Assembly (NCBI GenBank): GCA_947846985.1
Contig: CANTUZ010000025.1
Location: 10,910,100 to 10,974,099 of the forward strand
Length of the DNA: 64,000 nucleotides
Direction: 5' to 3'
DNA from: Fratercula arctica
Taxonomy: Eukaryota > Chordata > Aves > Charadriiformes > Alcidae
Part shown: positions 36,966 through 46,927 of the stretch, piece after piece
Position numbering within the stretch: the stretch's first letter is position 1
How the letters are laid out: the number at the start of each line of letters is the position of its first letter
The notes under the pieces: generated by a model
Told to the model about the DNA's origin: nothing
Seen by the model: the letters and a program-made list of their open reading frames with translations, nothing else
The model's database searches: none
Position numbers and translations under genes: made by a program

Positions 36966-37250
36966 GCCCCCCCCCCCCCCCCGCCCCGCCCCAGCCATTT
37001 CCCTGAGACAGAAGTGGTGTTTTTTGTATGTCTGCTGTGTAAGTGTGTGTGTGTGCCAATTTATATCTGCTGATCAGCATCTGTGCTACTGTTTGTTTGT
37101 TGCTGTGTGCAGTGTCGTTTGGTGACTCCACTTGAGCAGGTGTGCTGCCCGGTGTGGTACTGTTCTCGTACGTGACTAGGGCTGACACTCTGTCAAGCGA
37201 AGAAGTTTGTACATACACAATGTTTAGATGTAAGGCGAGTGCACCCCAGG
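36966..37250. other. Poly-C tract and unassigned insert inside the provirus
   Basis: A run of about 17 C (36966-36982) marks an abrupt break from integrase sequence. The following 270 bases include TGTGTGTGTGTG near 37045. They do not look like any retroviral gene or LTR that I recognise. Confidence 0.5.
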
Positions 37251-37690
37251 TAGATAGACCATGATGGGCCGTAGAACTGATGGAAGTCCTGAAATATTGG
37301 GGGCGTTTTCACCAGCCGACATGCTTACAGTCTCGGGAACAGCTTACCCATGCAGGGCGTATGACTGGTTGTTTGTTGTTTGCCTATAAGATCATGGTTG
37401 ATTGGGAAAAGGAGTTAAGCTAAAATCTATAGGATCCTCTGTAGGAAAATGAGAAACTTAAGGGTGAGCTCTTGTTGCAAAGGCAGACTTTTATGTCAGC
37501 TGTAAGTGATGAGAAAAAAAAAAAAAAAAAAAAAAAAGAGAGACAAAAAGAGAAAAAAGAAAAAAGAGAAAAAAAAAAAAGGGAACAATTAGAAGGGAAA
37601 TGTGCCGTCTTAGCACAAAAGTATGCCATAAATGCTACAAGACAGCAGCAGAAAAAGAGAAATAAGACACCTGATTCAAGCAGTATTATA
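37251..37690 (+). pseudogene. Second gag-like fragment with A-rich purine tract
   Basis: Codons around 37280-37480 read as a short gag-like segment (LEVLKYWGRFHQPTC; AGRMTGCLLFAYKIMVDW) with a stop near 37420. A purine tract of A runs and GA (about 37511-37580) follows, then glutamine and lysine-rich codons. It is unlike the gag piece at 34.6-36.3 kb, so it probably derives from a different element. The gag assignment is tentative. Confidence 0.45.
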
Positions 37691-38015
37691 GAGATATGTT
37701 TTGGGTTTTTTTCCTATATGTATATATGTTATTGCACGCCTTTGTAAATTACTCTGTGTTATACCCTGTGAGACTAAATGAACCCCAGCAGAAGCAGTCT
37801 CTTGAGCAGGGGGGTGGAATATGGGAAAGCAACGGAAGATCAGCAAGGAGGATTGTAAATATGCTCAAGGGACTCGCACCTGGGTGCTGGAAAACACATC
37901 TATCACACTAATTGTTATTCAGTTTTGGGTGCTTGCAAGAAAAACACTTAGATGACATAAGTCTGTAATGGACTCAGGGACACCTTATCTAGCTGCCTGA
38001 GAATCTTGGCCTGTT
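37691..38015. other. Unassigned provirus interior
   Basis: Sequence between the second gag-like piece and the first Env fragment. It may contain env leader or splice-acceptor sequence, but no motif supports this. Confidence 0.35.
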
Positions 38016-38375
38016 GTGGAAGAAGATCAAAGCACAGTACCAGCAAGAACAGGGAGTCCGCATGCGCTCTTGCTAACAAGGACTCTTTCGATGCCAAGGA
38101 TTCTTGATAACAAGGACTCTCTCACTGCCAGGGATAAATTTAGTAATGCTACTAGTACAGCTGTTTCTGAGTTATTGCTAGATGTAGATAGTATTCAACA
38201 TGCAATGCTGCAAAACAGAGCTGCTATTGATTTTTTGCTTTTAGCTCACGGACACAGTTGTCAAGATTTTAAAGGACTGTGTTGTATGAGTCTAAGTGAC
38301 CACTCCAAATCCATCCATGCCCAGTTGCAAGAACTGCACCGACCGAGCCAGCAACTTGTGGAGACCGCTGTGTGA
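38016..38375 (+). pseudogene. Env transmembrane-subunit fragment, copy 1
   Basis: Of 119 open codons, the second half is a retroviral TM ectodomain. It has a heptad region, the conserved block around [14 protein letters not shown], and a disulfide motif C-x6-CC (CQDFKGLCC, near 38252-38285). It ends at TGA (38373-38375) before a membrane anchor. A hydrophobic, anchor-like stretch (IICVEGICLLCLVCCLLCL) lies just downstream at about 38412-38500. No SU subunit is evident upstream. The C-x6-CC block resembles alpharetroviral TM. The fragment is incomplete and non-functional as an entry protein. Confidence 0.75.
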
Positions 38376-38499
38376 AATCTCTTTGCTGGATGGACTTGGG
38401 GGTGGGGTTGGTTGAAGGAAATTATACTCATTATCTGTGTGGAAGGAATCTGTCTGTTATGTTTAGTATGCTGTTTGCTATGTTTAATAAGCATTATAC

Positions 38500-39030
38500 G
38501 ATCAGTTGCAGATGTTGCTTTGCATCATACCCTTGTACGAGTTATAGAATACTGTTGTGTCCCAACTATGGGCCACGGGGTGGCATGTGTAAGGGATAAT
38601 AGAGGATGGTTCGAGTGAGACACGACGGAGAATTACTAGTTGAACGAAACCCAGTATGCATGTTGGGAAAAAGGGACTCAGTACTGTTGCTGAAAAACTA
38701 TATGTGTATCCATGAGACCCTAACTTTCAAAGAAGATAACAAGGAGGGAGTACAAGGTAGTCAGGTATCAGACATCCGCAGTTAGCAAAGCTGGATCATG
38801 AGTCTGGTGAGGCTCGCTGCATGTGCTGGCCACGCATGCAGCGACCCTAGCCTGTACTTTTCCATTCAATCCGGGACAGGATATAAGGGGGCTGTCTCGG
38901 ATCGGAGAGAGGGGGTCAGACATGAGCGCACTTTGAAGATACAGGGGACGCCCTGAAGTGCTGTGTCTGCCCACCCCCCCTCCCTGGTAGGTTCCACGTT
39001 CATTAACCCCAACAGCTCAGAAAGCATTAC
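38500..39030. other. Unassigned provirus interior, GC-richer
   Basis: Sequence between the first TM fragment and the second integrase fragment, including CATGCATGCAGCG-like and C-rich bits near 38820-38990. The part near 38800-39000 resembles LTR or leader sequence in composition, but I cannot place it. Confidence 0.35.
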
Positions 39031-39600
39031 AGCACATTGCAGATTTGTTTATGATACATCAAAAATTTCAACCTTACACCCTGATAGGACAGTGGGATGA
39101 TACACTCGCAAAGAGCCTGACTGCATTAGAGTGAGTATTTTTTCCACATAACTTTTCAAAAAACAGTAATTACGATGATTGAATTGTTAGCACGATTGAT
39201 TTCACGGGGTCGTTTGCACTATCAGCAGCTGGCTCCTCTGCCATCATTTGTGGGAATTACCCTGCGAATGCTTACACCTGATGAACTTTGGCAATTTGAT
39301 GTTATACACATTATGGAATTGGGACGTTTGCGCTATCTACATGTTTTAGTTGATTTGTTTTCTCACCTTGTTGTAGCTAGTGCTCATATAGGAGAGAAGG
39401 CTTGTGATGTTATTCGACATTAGTTGCAATGCCTTGCAGTCATGGGAGTACCGAAAACTGTAAAAACTAACAGACCAGCTTATGTGTTCACTAAAATACA
39501 GGTCTCTTTACAGACATGGGGTATCAAACATGTCATCTTTGTCATCCAATGCTTGTCATGCCCTGTAGTTTAGGTTGCTTACAGAAAATAGTGCAAAAAA
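39031..39600 (+). pseudogene. Second, divergent integrase fragment
   Basis: An 82-codon ORF (39175-39423) covers the end of the zinc-binding domain and the start of the integrase core. LWQFDVIHIMELGRLRYLHV carries the first catalytic Asp, and LVDLFSHLVVASAH follows. TAG at 39421 interrupts it. Past the stop, the second-Asp site reads KTNRPAY, so that residue is lost. It overlaps the same domain as the 36.6-36.9 kb piece but is clearly different in sequence, so it came from another element. Confidence 0.7.
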
Positions 39601-39633
39601 TGATTAATCAAGCTTTTTGTTGCATAAAAAATA

Positions 39634-39655
39634 GAAAAAAAAAAAAAAGGGAAAT
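39634..39655 (+). promoter_or_regulatory. Polypurine-tract-like sequence before a partial LTR
   Basis: GAAAAAAAAAAAAAAGGGAAAT directly precedes a TGTGGAGA LTR-like start. This is the layout expected at a retroviral 3' end. Confidence 0.55.
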
Positions 39656-39966
39656 TGTGGAGATGATAGAGAGCAGCGTAGGGAATCTGTTTGGCCTTGA
39701 TCAGACAAAGCTGTACCCGTGAGAGGCGCCTTGAGAAGCAAGTGCCAGGAGATATCAGCAAGGAAAGGAATGTGAAAAGCAAAGCTGCTGCTCCGTGTGA
39801 ACAGTCAGAGACGATCAGTTAAAAGACACTGAGAAGTGCGTGGCAATCGACCCTCAATCTATCAGCAGGATGCTGCCCGCGCGTGGACAGCTCGTGAAAA
39901 TAGCATGCAGCCAATCAGTAAGAGTTAGAGCGCGCGAACAGATAGCATAATACTATAAATGTAACG
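39656..39966 (+). repeat. Partial U3 of an unrelated LTR inside the provirus
   Basis: It begins TGTGGAGATGATAGAGAGC right after a polypurine tract, as an LTR does. It contains CCAAT at 39911-39915 and a TATAAAT box at 39954-39960, and breaks off just after that box into Env sequence. It does not match the 346-bp LTRs. It is read as the U3 of a different retrovirus, frozen at a recombination joint. The assignment is from layout only. Confidence 0.55.
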
Positions 39967-40330
39967 ATAGCCAATGTCACCACAGAAATAATTGAAAGTT
40001 TGTTAGAAGATCAGAATAGCCTGCGCCATGCGATTTTGCAAAATAAAGCAGCAATTGACTTTTTGTTATTAGCTCAAGGACATGGTTGCGAAGATTTTGA
40101 GGGTATGTGTTGTATGAATTTGTCCGATCACAGTGAATCAATTCACAAACAGTTGCAGTGGTTAAAAGAACGTGGGTTTTTTGATGAGTGGCTAACTAGC
40201 TTGTTTGGAAGTATTAGAATTGCTTGTTGAAGGCTTGCATATTATAATAATTCTTGTAATCATAAGTTTGTGCTTATGTGTAGTCCTTTCTTGTATTAAG
40301 AGAGCTATGTTAAAAGTAATAAACCAAGCC
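39967..40330 (+). pseudogene. Env transmembrane-subunit fragment, copy 2
   Basis: It starts immediately after the partial LTR. An open stretch with its first Met at 40000 carries the [14 protein letters not shown] block and the C-x6-CC motif CEDFEGMCC (near 40087-40115). It ends at TGA (40228-40230). A hydrophobic anchor-like run (LHIIIILVIISLCLCVVLSC) lies at about 40235-40300 in another frame, so ectodomain and anchor are separated by a frameshift. It is similar to, but distinct from, copy 1 at 38.0-38.4 kb. No SU region accompanies it. Confidence 0.75.
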
Positions 40331-40339
40331 TGGATTGTT

Positions 40340-40343
40340 CAAA

Positions 40344-40375
<32 letters not shown>

Positions 40376-40414
40376 GAAAAAAAAGGAAAAAAAAAGAAAA
40401 AAAAAAGGGGGAAT
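40340..40414 (+). promoter_or_regulatory. Expanded A-rich polypurine tract before the 3' LTR
   Basis: Seventy-odd bases of almost pure A with scattered G end AAAAAAGGGGGAAT at the 3' LTR start. The G-run next to the LTR is the expected plus-strand primer. The long A expansion upstream is unusual. Confidence 0.8.
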
Positions 40415-40760
40415 TGTTGCAGAATGGCTTGAGGAGCAAGGTCATGGGACAATAGAGGAGTTATGCGAGATGAGAATAGTGTAGAAGCAAGTTACAGCTC
40501 GGCGATGGGAAAGTACTAAGTAAACAAGCCATGAGAATGCAGAAGCAAGAATAAGGAGCTGATAAGAATAGGGAACTAAGGCTGAACCCTGTCATGTGGA
40601 CAGAGAGCCAATCGCAGTGAGCAGATGACTTTTATAATTAGCCAATATTCAAGCGGTGATGTAACCAGTAGCTATATAATGAAGCGTATTCGGGCAATAA
40701 ACTGAAGCTTGCTTTATCACTCACATTGAGTCGGCTGCTTGTCTTCCCTCGCTCGTCGCA
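40415..40760 (+). repeat. 3' LTR of the chimeric provirus
   Basis: The 346-bp partner of the 5' LTR is identical except for two transitions. It is followed directly by the ATGACT target duplication at 40761-40766. AATAAA near 40696 should end proviral transcripts shortly downstream. Confidence 0.93.
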
Positions 40761-40766
40761 ATGACT

Positions 40767-42311
40767 TACATGTCATGTCTCTAGTTAAGGTCCAAACTTT
40801 GAAAGCTTTCTGGTTAGAATCAGGTGGGACACAGGTCAATTTTCAGAGGCTTTATATTCTCAGCACTTTTTGAAAAATTAGGCAGTTTACTGAGGTCTTC
40901 AGCATTGAAGTGCCTAATTTTAAATTTGAAGAAATAGGGGTTGTATTTACACTGGTCGTGAGCCCCTGGAAGAGAATTTAGATATAGATGTCAGTCAAAA
41001 AAAAGGAATAAATCAACTGAGAACTTTGGTTTTGAGTATGGAGCTCTGGCTGTAGTTCATTCCCAGCACTGTCTTTTGAGGACTTCATCAATTGCATTAG
41101 GAAGAGGCTTAAAGACAAACTGACATTTCATGTGCTCAATTAGATGAGCTTGTATTGCAAAAAAGAATATTTTCAGTACTGCAGGAACCTGCAGATTCTT
41201 GAGGAAAACTAGGTAAAAACCCGCAGTTCTCTTAAACTTCACAAGCTTCCAGCTTGTGGAGAACTATGCAGTTATCTCTTTCTAAATAAAGACATAAAGA
41301 CTTTTTTCACGCTATCTAAAACCAGCAGTGCTGTAAAAGCATGGCTTATTCATGTACTGGAGAACTGAAGCCTGATAATTACAGTACATAACCTAGCCAA
41401 AGAGCTAAAAAGATGTGGCAGGAGATTTACTGCTTTAAACAACCATCGCACTGTATGGGTGAAAATTTTATCAATGCTGACAGATTTACTAAATTCCAAA
41501 AGTTGCTCAAGAGAACAGCAGTAGCACCAAGGCCATCGCACTGAATTCAGTGTGTTGTGCTCTGTCCCTGTGGCACATTATTGGATGAACTTTCTCTGCC
41601 TGTGAGCAATCTTTGCACTTTGGAACATAATGATGTGATCCTCAGCTTCTGTCATTGATTTGAACTTAATCTGCATATTGCATCTTTATGGTATTGCCAT
41701 GATTCATTTAAAAGGAAATGCTTTTGAGCATGGCTGGCTGGCTTTCACGATAGGGTGGGCAGCCAGAAAATGAAAACACTTCAGTGCTGGGGTTTTTTGG
41801 CTTATGTCTGGAAGGGAAAATGGCTAAAAACATTAGTCTTCCTGCTATTCTGAGCTTTGACTGCTTTAGCTAAGGAGGCTGGATTCACGAACCATTTACT
41901 GTTTCCTGTCCAGCATCTAGTTGGTGCATTATGTTACATCTCTCTTTCCATTAGCTGAGCCCTATATGATGTCAACTGAGAAAAGCAGTAATGGTATGAA
42001 AATGGCAGTGTATAGTGGCCTTTTACTTAGTTCCAATGTACATTTTACCACTATATTTCGTGCCTTCATCTCAGATGCAGTGATGGAAAAAGGTTCAGTT
42101 ATAGCCCAGCTGGAGTTCTAAGTTTTTTCCCTGAAACATTACATTTGGGAGCACTTGATAGATGGAAAACTATGATATTCCTTTCAGTTTAGCAAATGTA
42201 GGACAGTAATCTCAGTGACAGGCCTGAAAACATCATAGATACTTCCCTTTCAAAAAAAAAAATAATAAAGCAAAATAGAAAATATCTTAGTAAAGTATAA
42301 ATTATATATTG
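40767..42311. other. Intergenic, nothing recognised
   Basis: Unique sequence between the provirus and a long CR1. No ORF or repeat is supported. Confidence 0.55.
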
Positions 42312-42892
42312 TCAGAATATGTTTTTCCTGTGTAAAAATTTTTCCTAATATCCATCCCAATCCTCCTCTGGCACAATTTGAGGCCATTTCCTCTTGTCCT
42401 ATTACTTGCTACTTGGGAGAAGAGACCAGCCCCCACCTCGCTACAACCTCCTTTCAGGTAGTTGTAGGGAGCAATAAGGTCTCCCCTCAGCCTCCTTTTC
42501 TCCAGGCTAAACAATCCCAGCTCCCTCAGCCGCTCCTCATAAGACTTGTTCTCTAGACCCTTCCCCAGCTTTGTTGCCCTTCTCTGGACACGCTCCAGCA
42601 CCTTAGTGTCTTTCTTGTAGAGAGGGGCCCAAAAGTGAACACAATACTCGAGGTGCAGCCTAACCAGTGCTGAGTACAGGGGGACGATCACTTCCCTAGT
42701 CCTGCTCTATACACTGTTCCTGATACAGGCCAGGATGCTGTTGGCCTTCTTGGCCACCTGGGCACACTGCTGGATCATATTCAGCTGGCTGTCTACCAAT
42801 ACCCCCAGGCCCTTTTCTGCCGGGCAACTTTCCAGACACTCCTCCCCAAGCCTTTAGCATTGCATGGGGTTGTTGTGACCCAAGTGTAGGAC

Positions 42893-43762
42893 CTAGCACT
42901 TGGCCTTGTTGAACCTCATACCATTGGCCTCAGCCCATAGATCCAGCCTGTCCAGATCCCTCTGTAGAGCCATCCTATCCTCAAGCAGATCAACACTTCC
43001 ACCCAACTTGGTGTTTTTCTGCAAACTTACTGAGGGTGCACTCGATCCCCTCATCCAAATCATTGATAAAGATATTAAACAGAACTGGCCCCAGTACCAA
43101 GCCCTAGGGAACACCACTTGTGACAGGCCAACTGGATTTAATTCCATTCACCACTACTCTTTGGCCTGGACATTCAGCCATTTTTTTAACCAGCGAGGAG
43201 CATGCCCGTCCAAGCCATGAACAGCCAGTTTCTCCAGAAGAATGCTGTGGGAAACAGTGTCCAGGTAAACAACATCCACAGCCTTTCCCTCATCCACTAA
43301 GCAGGTCACCTTGTCATAGAAGGAGATCAGGTTAGTCAAGCAGGACCTGCCTTTCATGAACCCGTGCTGGCTGGGCCTGATGATCTGGTTGTCCTGTATA
43401 TGCCGTGTGCTGGTGCTCAAGATCATCTGTTCCATAACCTTTCCTGGCACTGATATCAGACTGGCAGGCCTGTAGTTCCCCAGATCATCCTTCTGGACCT
43501 TCTTGTGGATGGTCATCACATTTGCTAAGCTCCAGTCAACTGGGACCTCCCTGGTTAGCCAGGCCTGCTGATAAATGATGGAAAGTGGCTTGGTGAGCAC
43601 ATCTGCCAGCTCCCTCAGTACCCTCAGGTGGATCCCATCCAGTCCCATAGACTTGTGTGTGTCTAAGTGCTGTAGCAGTTCACTCACCACTTCCCCTTGG
43701 ATTATGGGGGCTTTATTCTGCTCCCTGTCCCTGTCTACTAGCTGGGTATACTCAGGAAACAA
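42893..43762 (-). pseudogene. CR1 ORF2 reverse-transcriptase domain
   Basis: An open 202-codon piece (43762-43154) includes [40 protein letters not shown] and [20 protein letters not shown] second piece (43147-42893) follows after a frame change. The catalytic LADD motif is destroyed: the region reads [12 protein letters not shown] near 43010. The enzyme is therefore dead even apart from the frame breaks. Confidence 0.82.
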
Positions 43763-43861
43763 CTGTTCCTACTACTAAAGACTGAGGCAAAGAAGGCATT
43801 AAGTACCTCAGCCTTTTTCCTCATCCTTGGTCACTATGTTCCCCCCCCCCCCCCCCCCGTT

Positions 43862-44941
43862 TTATAAATGATGGAGATTATCCTTAGTCCTCCTTTTGCT
43901 GTTAACGTATTTATAGAAACATTTTTTATTGTCCTTAAAAGTAGAAGCCATTTTAAGTTCTTGTTGGGCTTTGGCCCTTGTAATTTTCTCCCTACATAGC
44001 CTCACAACATCTTTGTAGTCTTCATGAGTGGCCTGCCCTTTCTTGCAAAGGCCATAAACTCTCTTTTTTTCCCTGAGTTGCGACCATAGATCTTGGAGAC
44101 GACAGCCTCCAACCATCACATCTCCCGCAAGTCCTTCTCTGTTTACAAACAACAGGTCCAACAGAGCTCCTTCCCTAGTCGGCTCCCTCACCAGCTGTGT
44201 CAGGAAGTTATCCTCAACACACTCCAGGAACCTCCTAGAGTGTTTCCTCTCTGCTGTATTGTATTCCCAGCAGACATCTGGTAAGTTGAAGTCTCCCACA
44301 AGGACAAGGGCTAGCAATTGCGAGACTTCTCCCAGATGCTTATAGAATATTTTTTCTGCCTCTTCATCCTGGTTGGTCGGTCTATAACAGACTCCCACCA
44401 TATCAGCCTTGTTGGCCTTTCCCCTGATTCTTATTCATAAACACTCAACACCATCATTAAGTTCTAGACAGTCAGAACACCCCTTAACATACAGGGACAC
44501 CCCACCGCCTCTCCTTCCTTGCCTATGCCTTCTGAAGAGTTTATAGCCATCTAATGCAGCACTCCAGTCATGCGAGTCATCCCACCACGTCTCCGTGATG
44601 GTGACTACATCATAGTTTTCCTGCTGCACAATGGCTTCCAGCTCCTCCTGTTTGTTGCCTATGCTGCATGCGTTGGTGTAGGAGCACTTCAGTTGGGCTA
44701 TTGGTCCAGTCCCCTTTTTGCTGGGAGAAGCCCTAATTCCTACCTGACCATTCCCAGGTGCAGCCATAGTTTCTAACCCATGAGTAACCCTGACATCTCT
44801 GCCGCTGCATGGATCTCCATCCCCTGCCTTCACTGAGTCTGCAGACCGAGGGACCTCACTTGCATCCCGTCCCACAGACACTGGCATGCCAACCTCAGGC
44901 TTATCTCTAGCGAGCCTGATTTCATCCCCTTCCCCCTTCAA
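43862..44941 (-). pseudogene. CR1 ORF2 endonuclease domain
   Basis: Two open pieces (44941-44435 and 44401-43862) cover an APE-type endonuclease. YDVVTITETWWDDSHDW carries the catalytic Glu, RRGGGVSLYVKG follows, then VGVCYRPTNQDEEAE, and LVGDFNLPDVCW carries the Asp/Asn pair. They are separated by one lesion near 44420. After that comes EPTREGALLDLLFVNREGL and a truncated histidine region, then the linker NKKCFYKYVNSKRRTKDNLH. Confidence 0.82.
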
Positions 44942-45577
44942 ATCTAGTTTAAAGCCCTTTTGATGAGCCCTGCCAACTCCTGCACCAAGAACCTTTTCCC
45001 CCTTTGAGACAGGTGTATCCTGTCAGTCGCCAGTAGGCCTGGTGTCATGTAAACTGACTCATGATCAAAAATCCCAAAGTTCTGCCACTGACACCAGGCT
45101 TGGAGCTAGGTATTGGTCTGCTGGCTCTTCCTTTTTGTTCCCTCGTCCTTCCCTGTAACTGAAGGGATAGAGGAGAACACTACTTGTGCTCCTGACCCCT
45201 TAACCAATTGTCCCAAGCCCCGGAAGTCTCTCTTGATTGCCCTTGGGTTTCTTGTTGCTACTTCATCACTGCCTACCTGAAAAATCAGTAATGGATAATA
45301 ATCTGAGGGCTGTACCAGGGAAGGAAGCTTTCTCTTTATATCTTAAACCCGGGCCCCTGGGAGGCAGCAGACTTCCCTAAGTGGGTCTGCATATTGGGCC
45401 TTTCGCTCCCTTCAGGAGGGAGTCACCTACAACAGTGACCTGTCTTTTTTTCCTTACTGAAGAGGTTTTGATGCGGGATGTAGTTTGGCTTAACCTCGGC
45501 GGCACCTCCGTGCCAATTGAATCATCTTCCTTGTCATGGTTCAGTTCTACATGCAGAGCCTCATACCTATTTTGCAA
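44940..45577 (-). pseudogene. CR1 ORF1, esterase-like domain
   Basis: The - strand reads RQVTVVGDSLLKGAKGPICR near 45430. GDSLL is the nucleophile motif of a GDSL/SGNH esterase. In other frames it continues with a segment ending TDRIHLSQRGKRFLVQEL near 45010-44970. The Asp-x-x-His pair there is the expected remaining part of the catalytic set. Some CR1 families are known to encode such an esterase in ORF1. Here it is split by frameshifts (for example near 45345) and is not functional. Confidence 0.75.
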
Positions 45578-45660
45578 GGGTACCTGGGAAGGTGGGGGAG
45601 TTACTGGGGAGACACGCCTGTTGCACCAGGCAGGAACTTGTTGCCATTTCCCCCCATCCT

Positions 45661-46927
45661 CTTAAGTTACCAAGGACTTAGTTACCTCTAAATCCCAAGG
45701 AGAATAAATGTTTATTGTACAGAACATATTCCCATCACATTATTAGTTAAAAGAGGTTATGCATTTCCCCTTTCCAGCTTTTTCCTGTGTCTTTAGTAAG
45801 AAAGCATTCTTAACTGTACAGTATTTTCTAAAAGTAGTGGACAAATGAAGATTTGAGTACAGTTAGCTGTCTTGCTGCCATGATTACCAAGAGTAATCAA
45901 CACAGATTGCTGAATACAGTAAAACAGAAACAGAATGTACCATTTTAAAGAGGGTACATCTAGAGTACTTAAAAGTAAATTAACACTCAAGAAAAGAAAA
46001 ACAAAACAATTTATTTTTGACTGACTTCCCTGCTCAATATAGTTCTGTGCACAAAGCATATTTTATAGATGGCAGGGTGATAAAAAAATCTTCCATCATT
46101 TGGAAGTGGTTTTAAGTAAAGTATCTTTTCAGTTCTGTAGCTGGAAGCGTGTGTGTGTGTGAATGTGCAGACATGAATATCTGTTGTAGGGAGACAGACA
46201 AATAGCATCCTTTATTCCAGATACTGATAATAGCATGCAATTTCATCTATAATGTGTGTGGTAAAATGGTTATTATTCTAGATTACAGACAATTTATTAA
46301 GTCAGGTTATCTGTTTTCCAAAGTTCTGCTCCATGCCATCATTTCAGATGAAACTCTTAAATATCTTACTTAAATATAATAGAAACAAACAAATGGGGAG
46401 TTGTATATCTCCATACAGAATGAATTGGAATATCAAAAGCAACACGTTTTTGGTTTTGAGCAACTAGAACACAGAATATCTCTGAATTTTCATAAAACCA
46501 GTATTAGTTGGGCTGTTTTATTATTGCTTTTCTTCAACATTTAGAAAGCTTGGACAGAGAACTAAGTTTTTTTATATGTTTTATCCTTGAATATATGCTT
46601 AGCCCTTAGGATTTATGCAAAATGAACTAAGTTAGAGTTGATCTTGCTTTAAGGCTGGGAGATGGACAGGTATGATGAACTTACACATCATTTCTCTATG
46701 ATTTTCTTCCATTAGAAAAAGTTTTCTAAAAGGCAATTATCCCCTAAGGCAGAATGTAGGAAACAATGAGATTGTCTTTGTTCTTGGTTAGTGCAGAAAG
46801 TGGATTTCTATAGCACTGTAGTTTTTTATTGACTGTTAATTTCCATGCAACACTTAAAGGCTACACAGAAATAATATTAGGTCCAGTGACTTCCACTAAG
46901 GAAACTGAGGTAGATTTTTCTAGTTCT
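45661..46927. other. Intergenic, nothing recognised
   Basis: AT-rich unique sequence. A short GTGTGTGTGTGTG run lies at about 46149-46161. Confidence 0.55.

Larger units (their letters stand above)
34046..40760 (+). mobile_element. Young chimeric ERVK-like provirus with scrambled interior
   Basis: Two 346-bp LTRs (34046-34391 and 40415-40760) differ at two bases. They are flanked by ATGACT on both sides (34040-34045 and 40761-40766). A tRNA-Lys3-type primer site follows the first LTR and a polypurine tract precedes the second. The interior is about 6.0 kb and consists of gag, RNase H with the integrase N-half, unassigned DNA, a second gag-like piece, Env TM copy 1, an integrase piece, a partial foreign LTR, and Env TM copy 2. 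No protease or RT palm is seen. The ends say it integrated recently and cleanly, while the interior says it could not have supplied its own enzymes. Calling it ERVK-like (betaretrovirus-like) rests on the 6-bp duplication and the Lys3 primer. The TM pieces look closer to alpharetroviruses. Confidence 0.88.
42312..45660 (-). mobile_element. Long CR1 LINE with ORF1 and ORF2 remnants
   Basis: This 3.3-kb - strand copy is the most complete CR1 here. From high to low coordinates it holds the ORF1 esterase domain (45577-44940), ORF2 endonuclease (44941-43862), the RT domain (43762-42893) and the C-terminal block (42691-42312). The last few hundred bases and the tail are missing. A run of 18 C at 43841-43858 replaces part of the linker between endonuclease and RT. 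Multiple frameshifts make it inactive. It is of the LVRGLQ group ([20 protein letters not shown] here). Confidence 0.88.

Noticed and set aside
37472..37747. Lysine-rich ORF over the purine tract
   Set aside because: The KKKKK/EKK stretches simply translate the A-rich tract. The ORF has no independent support.
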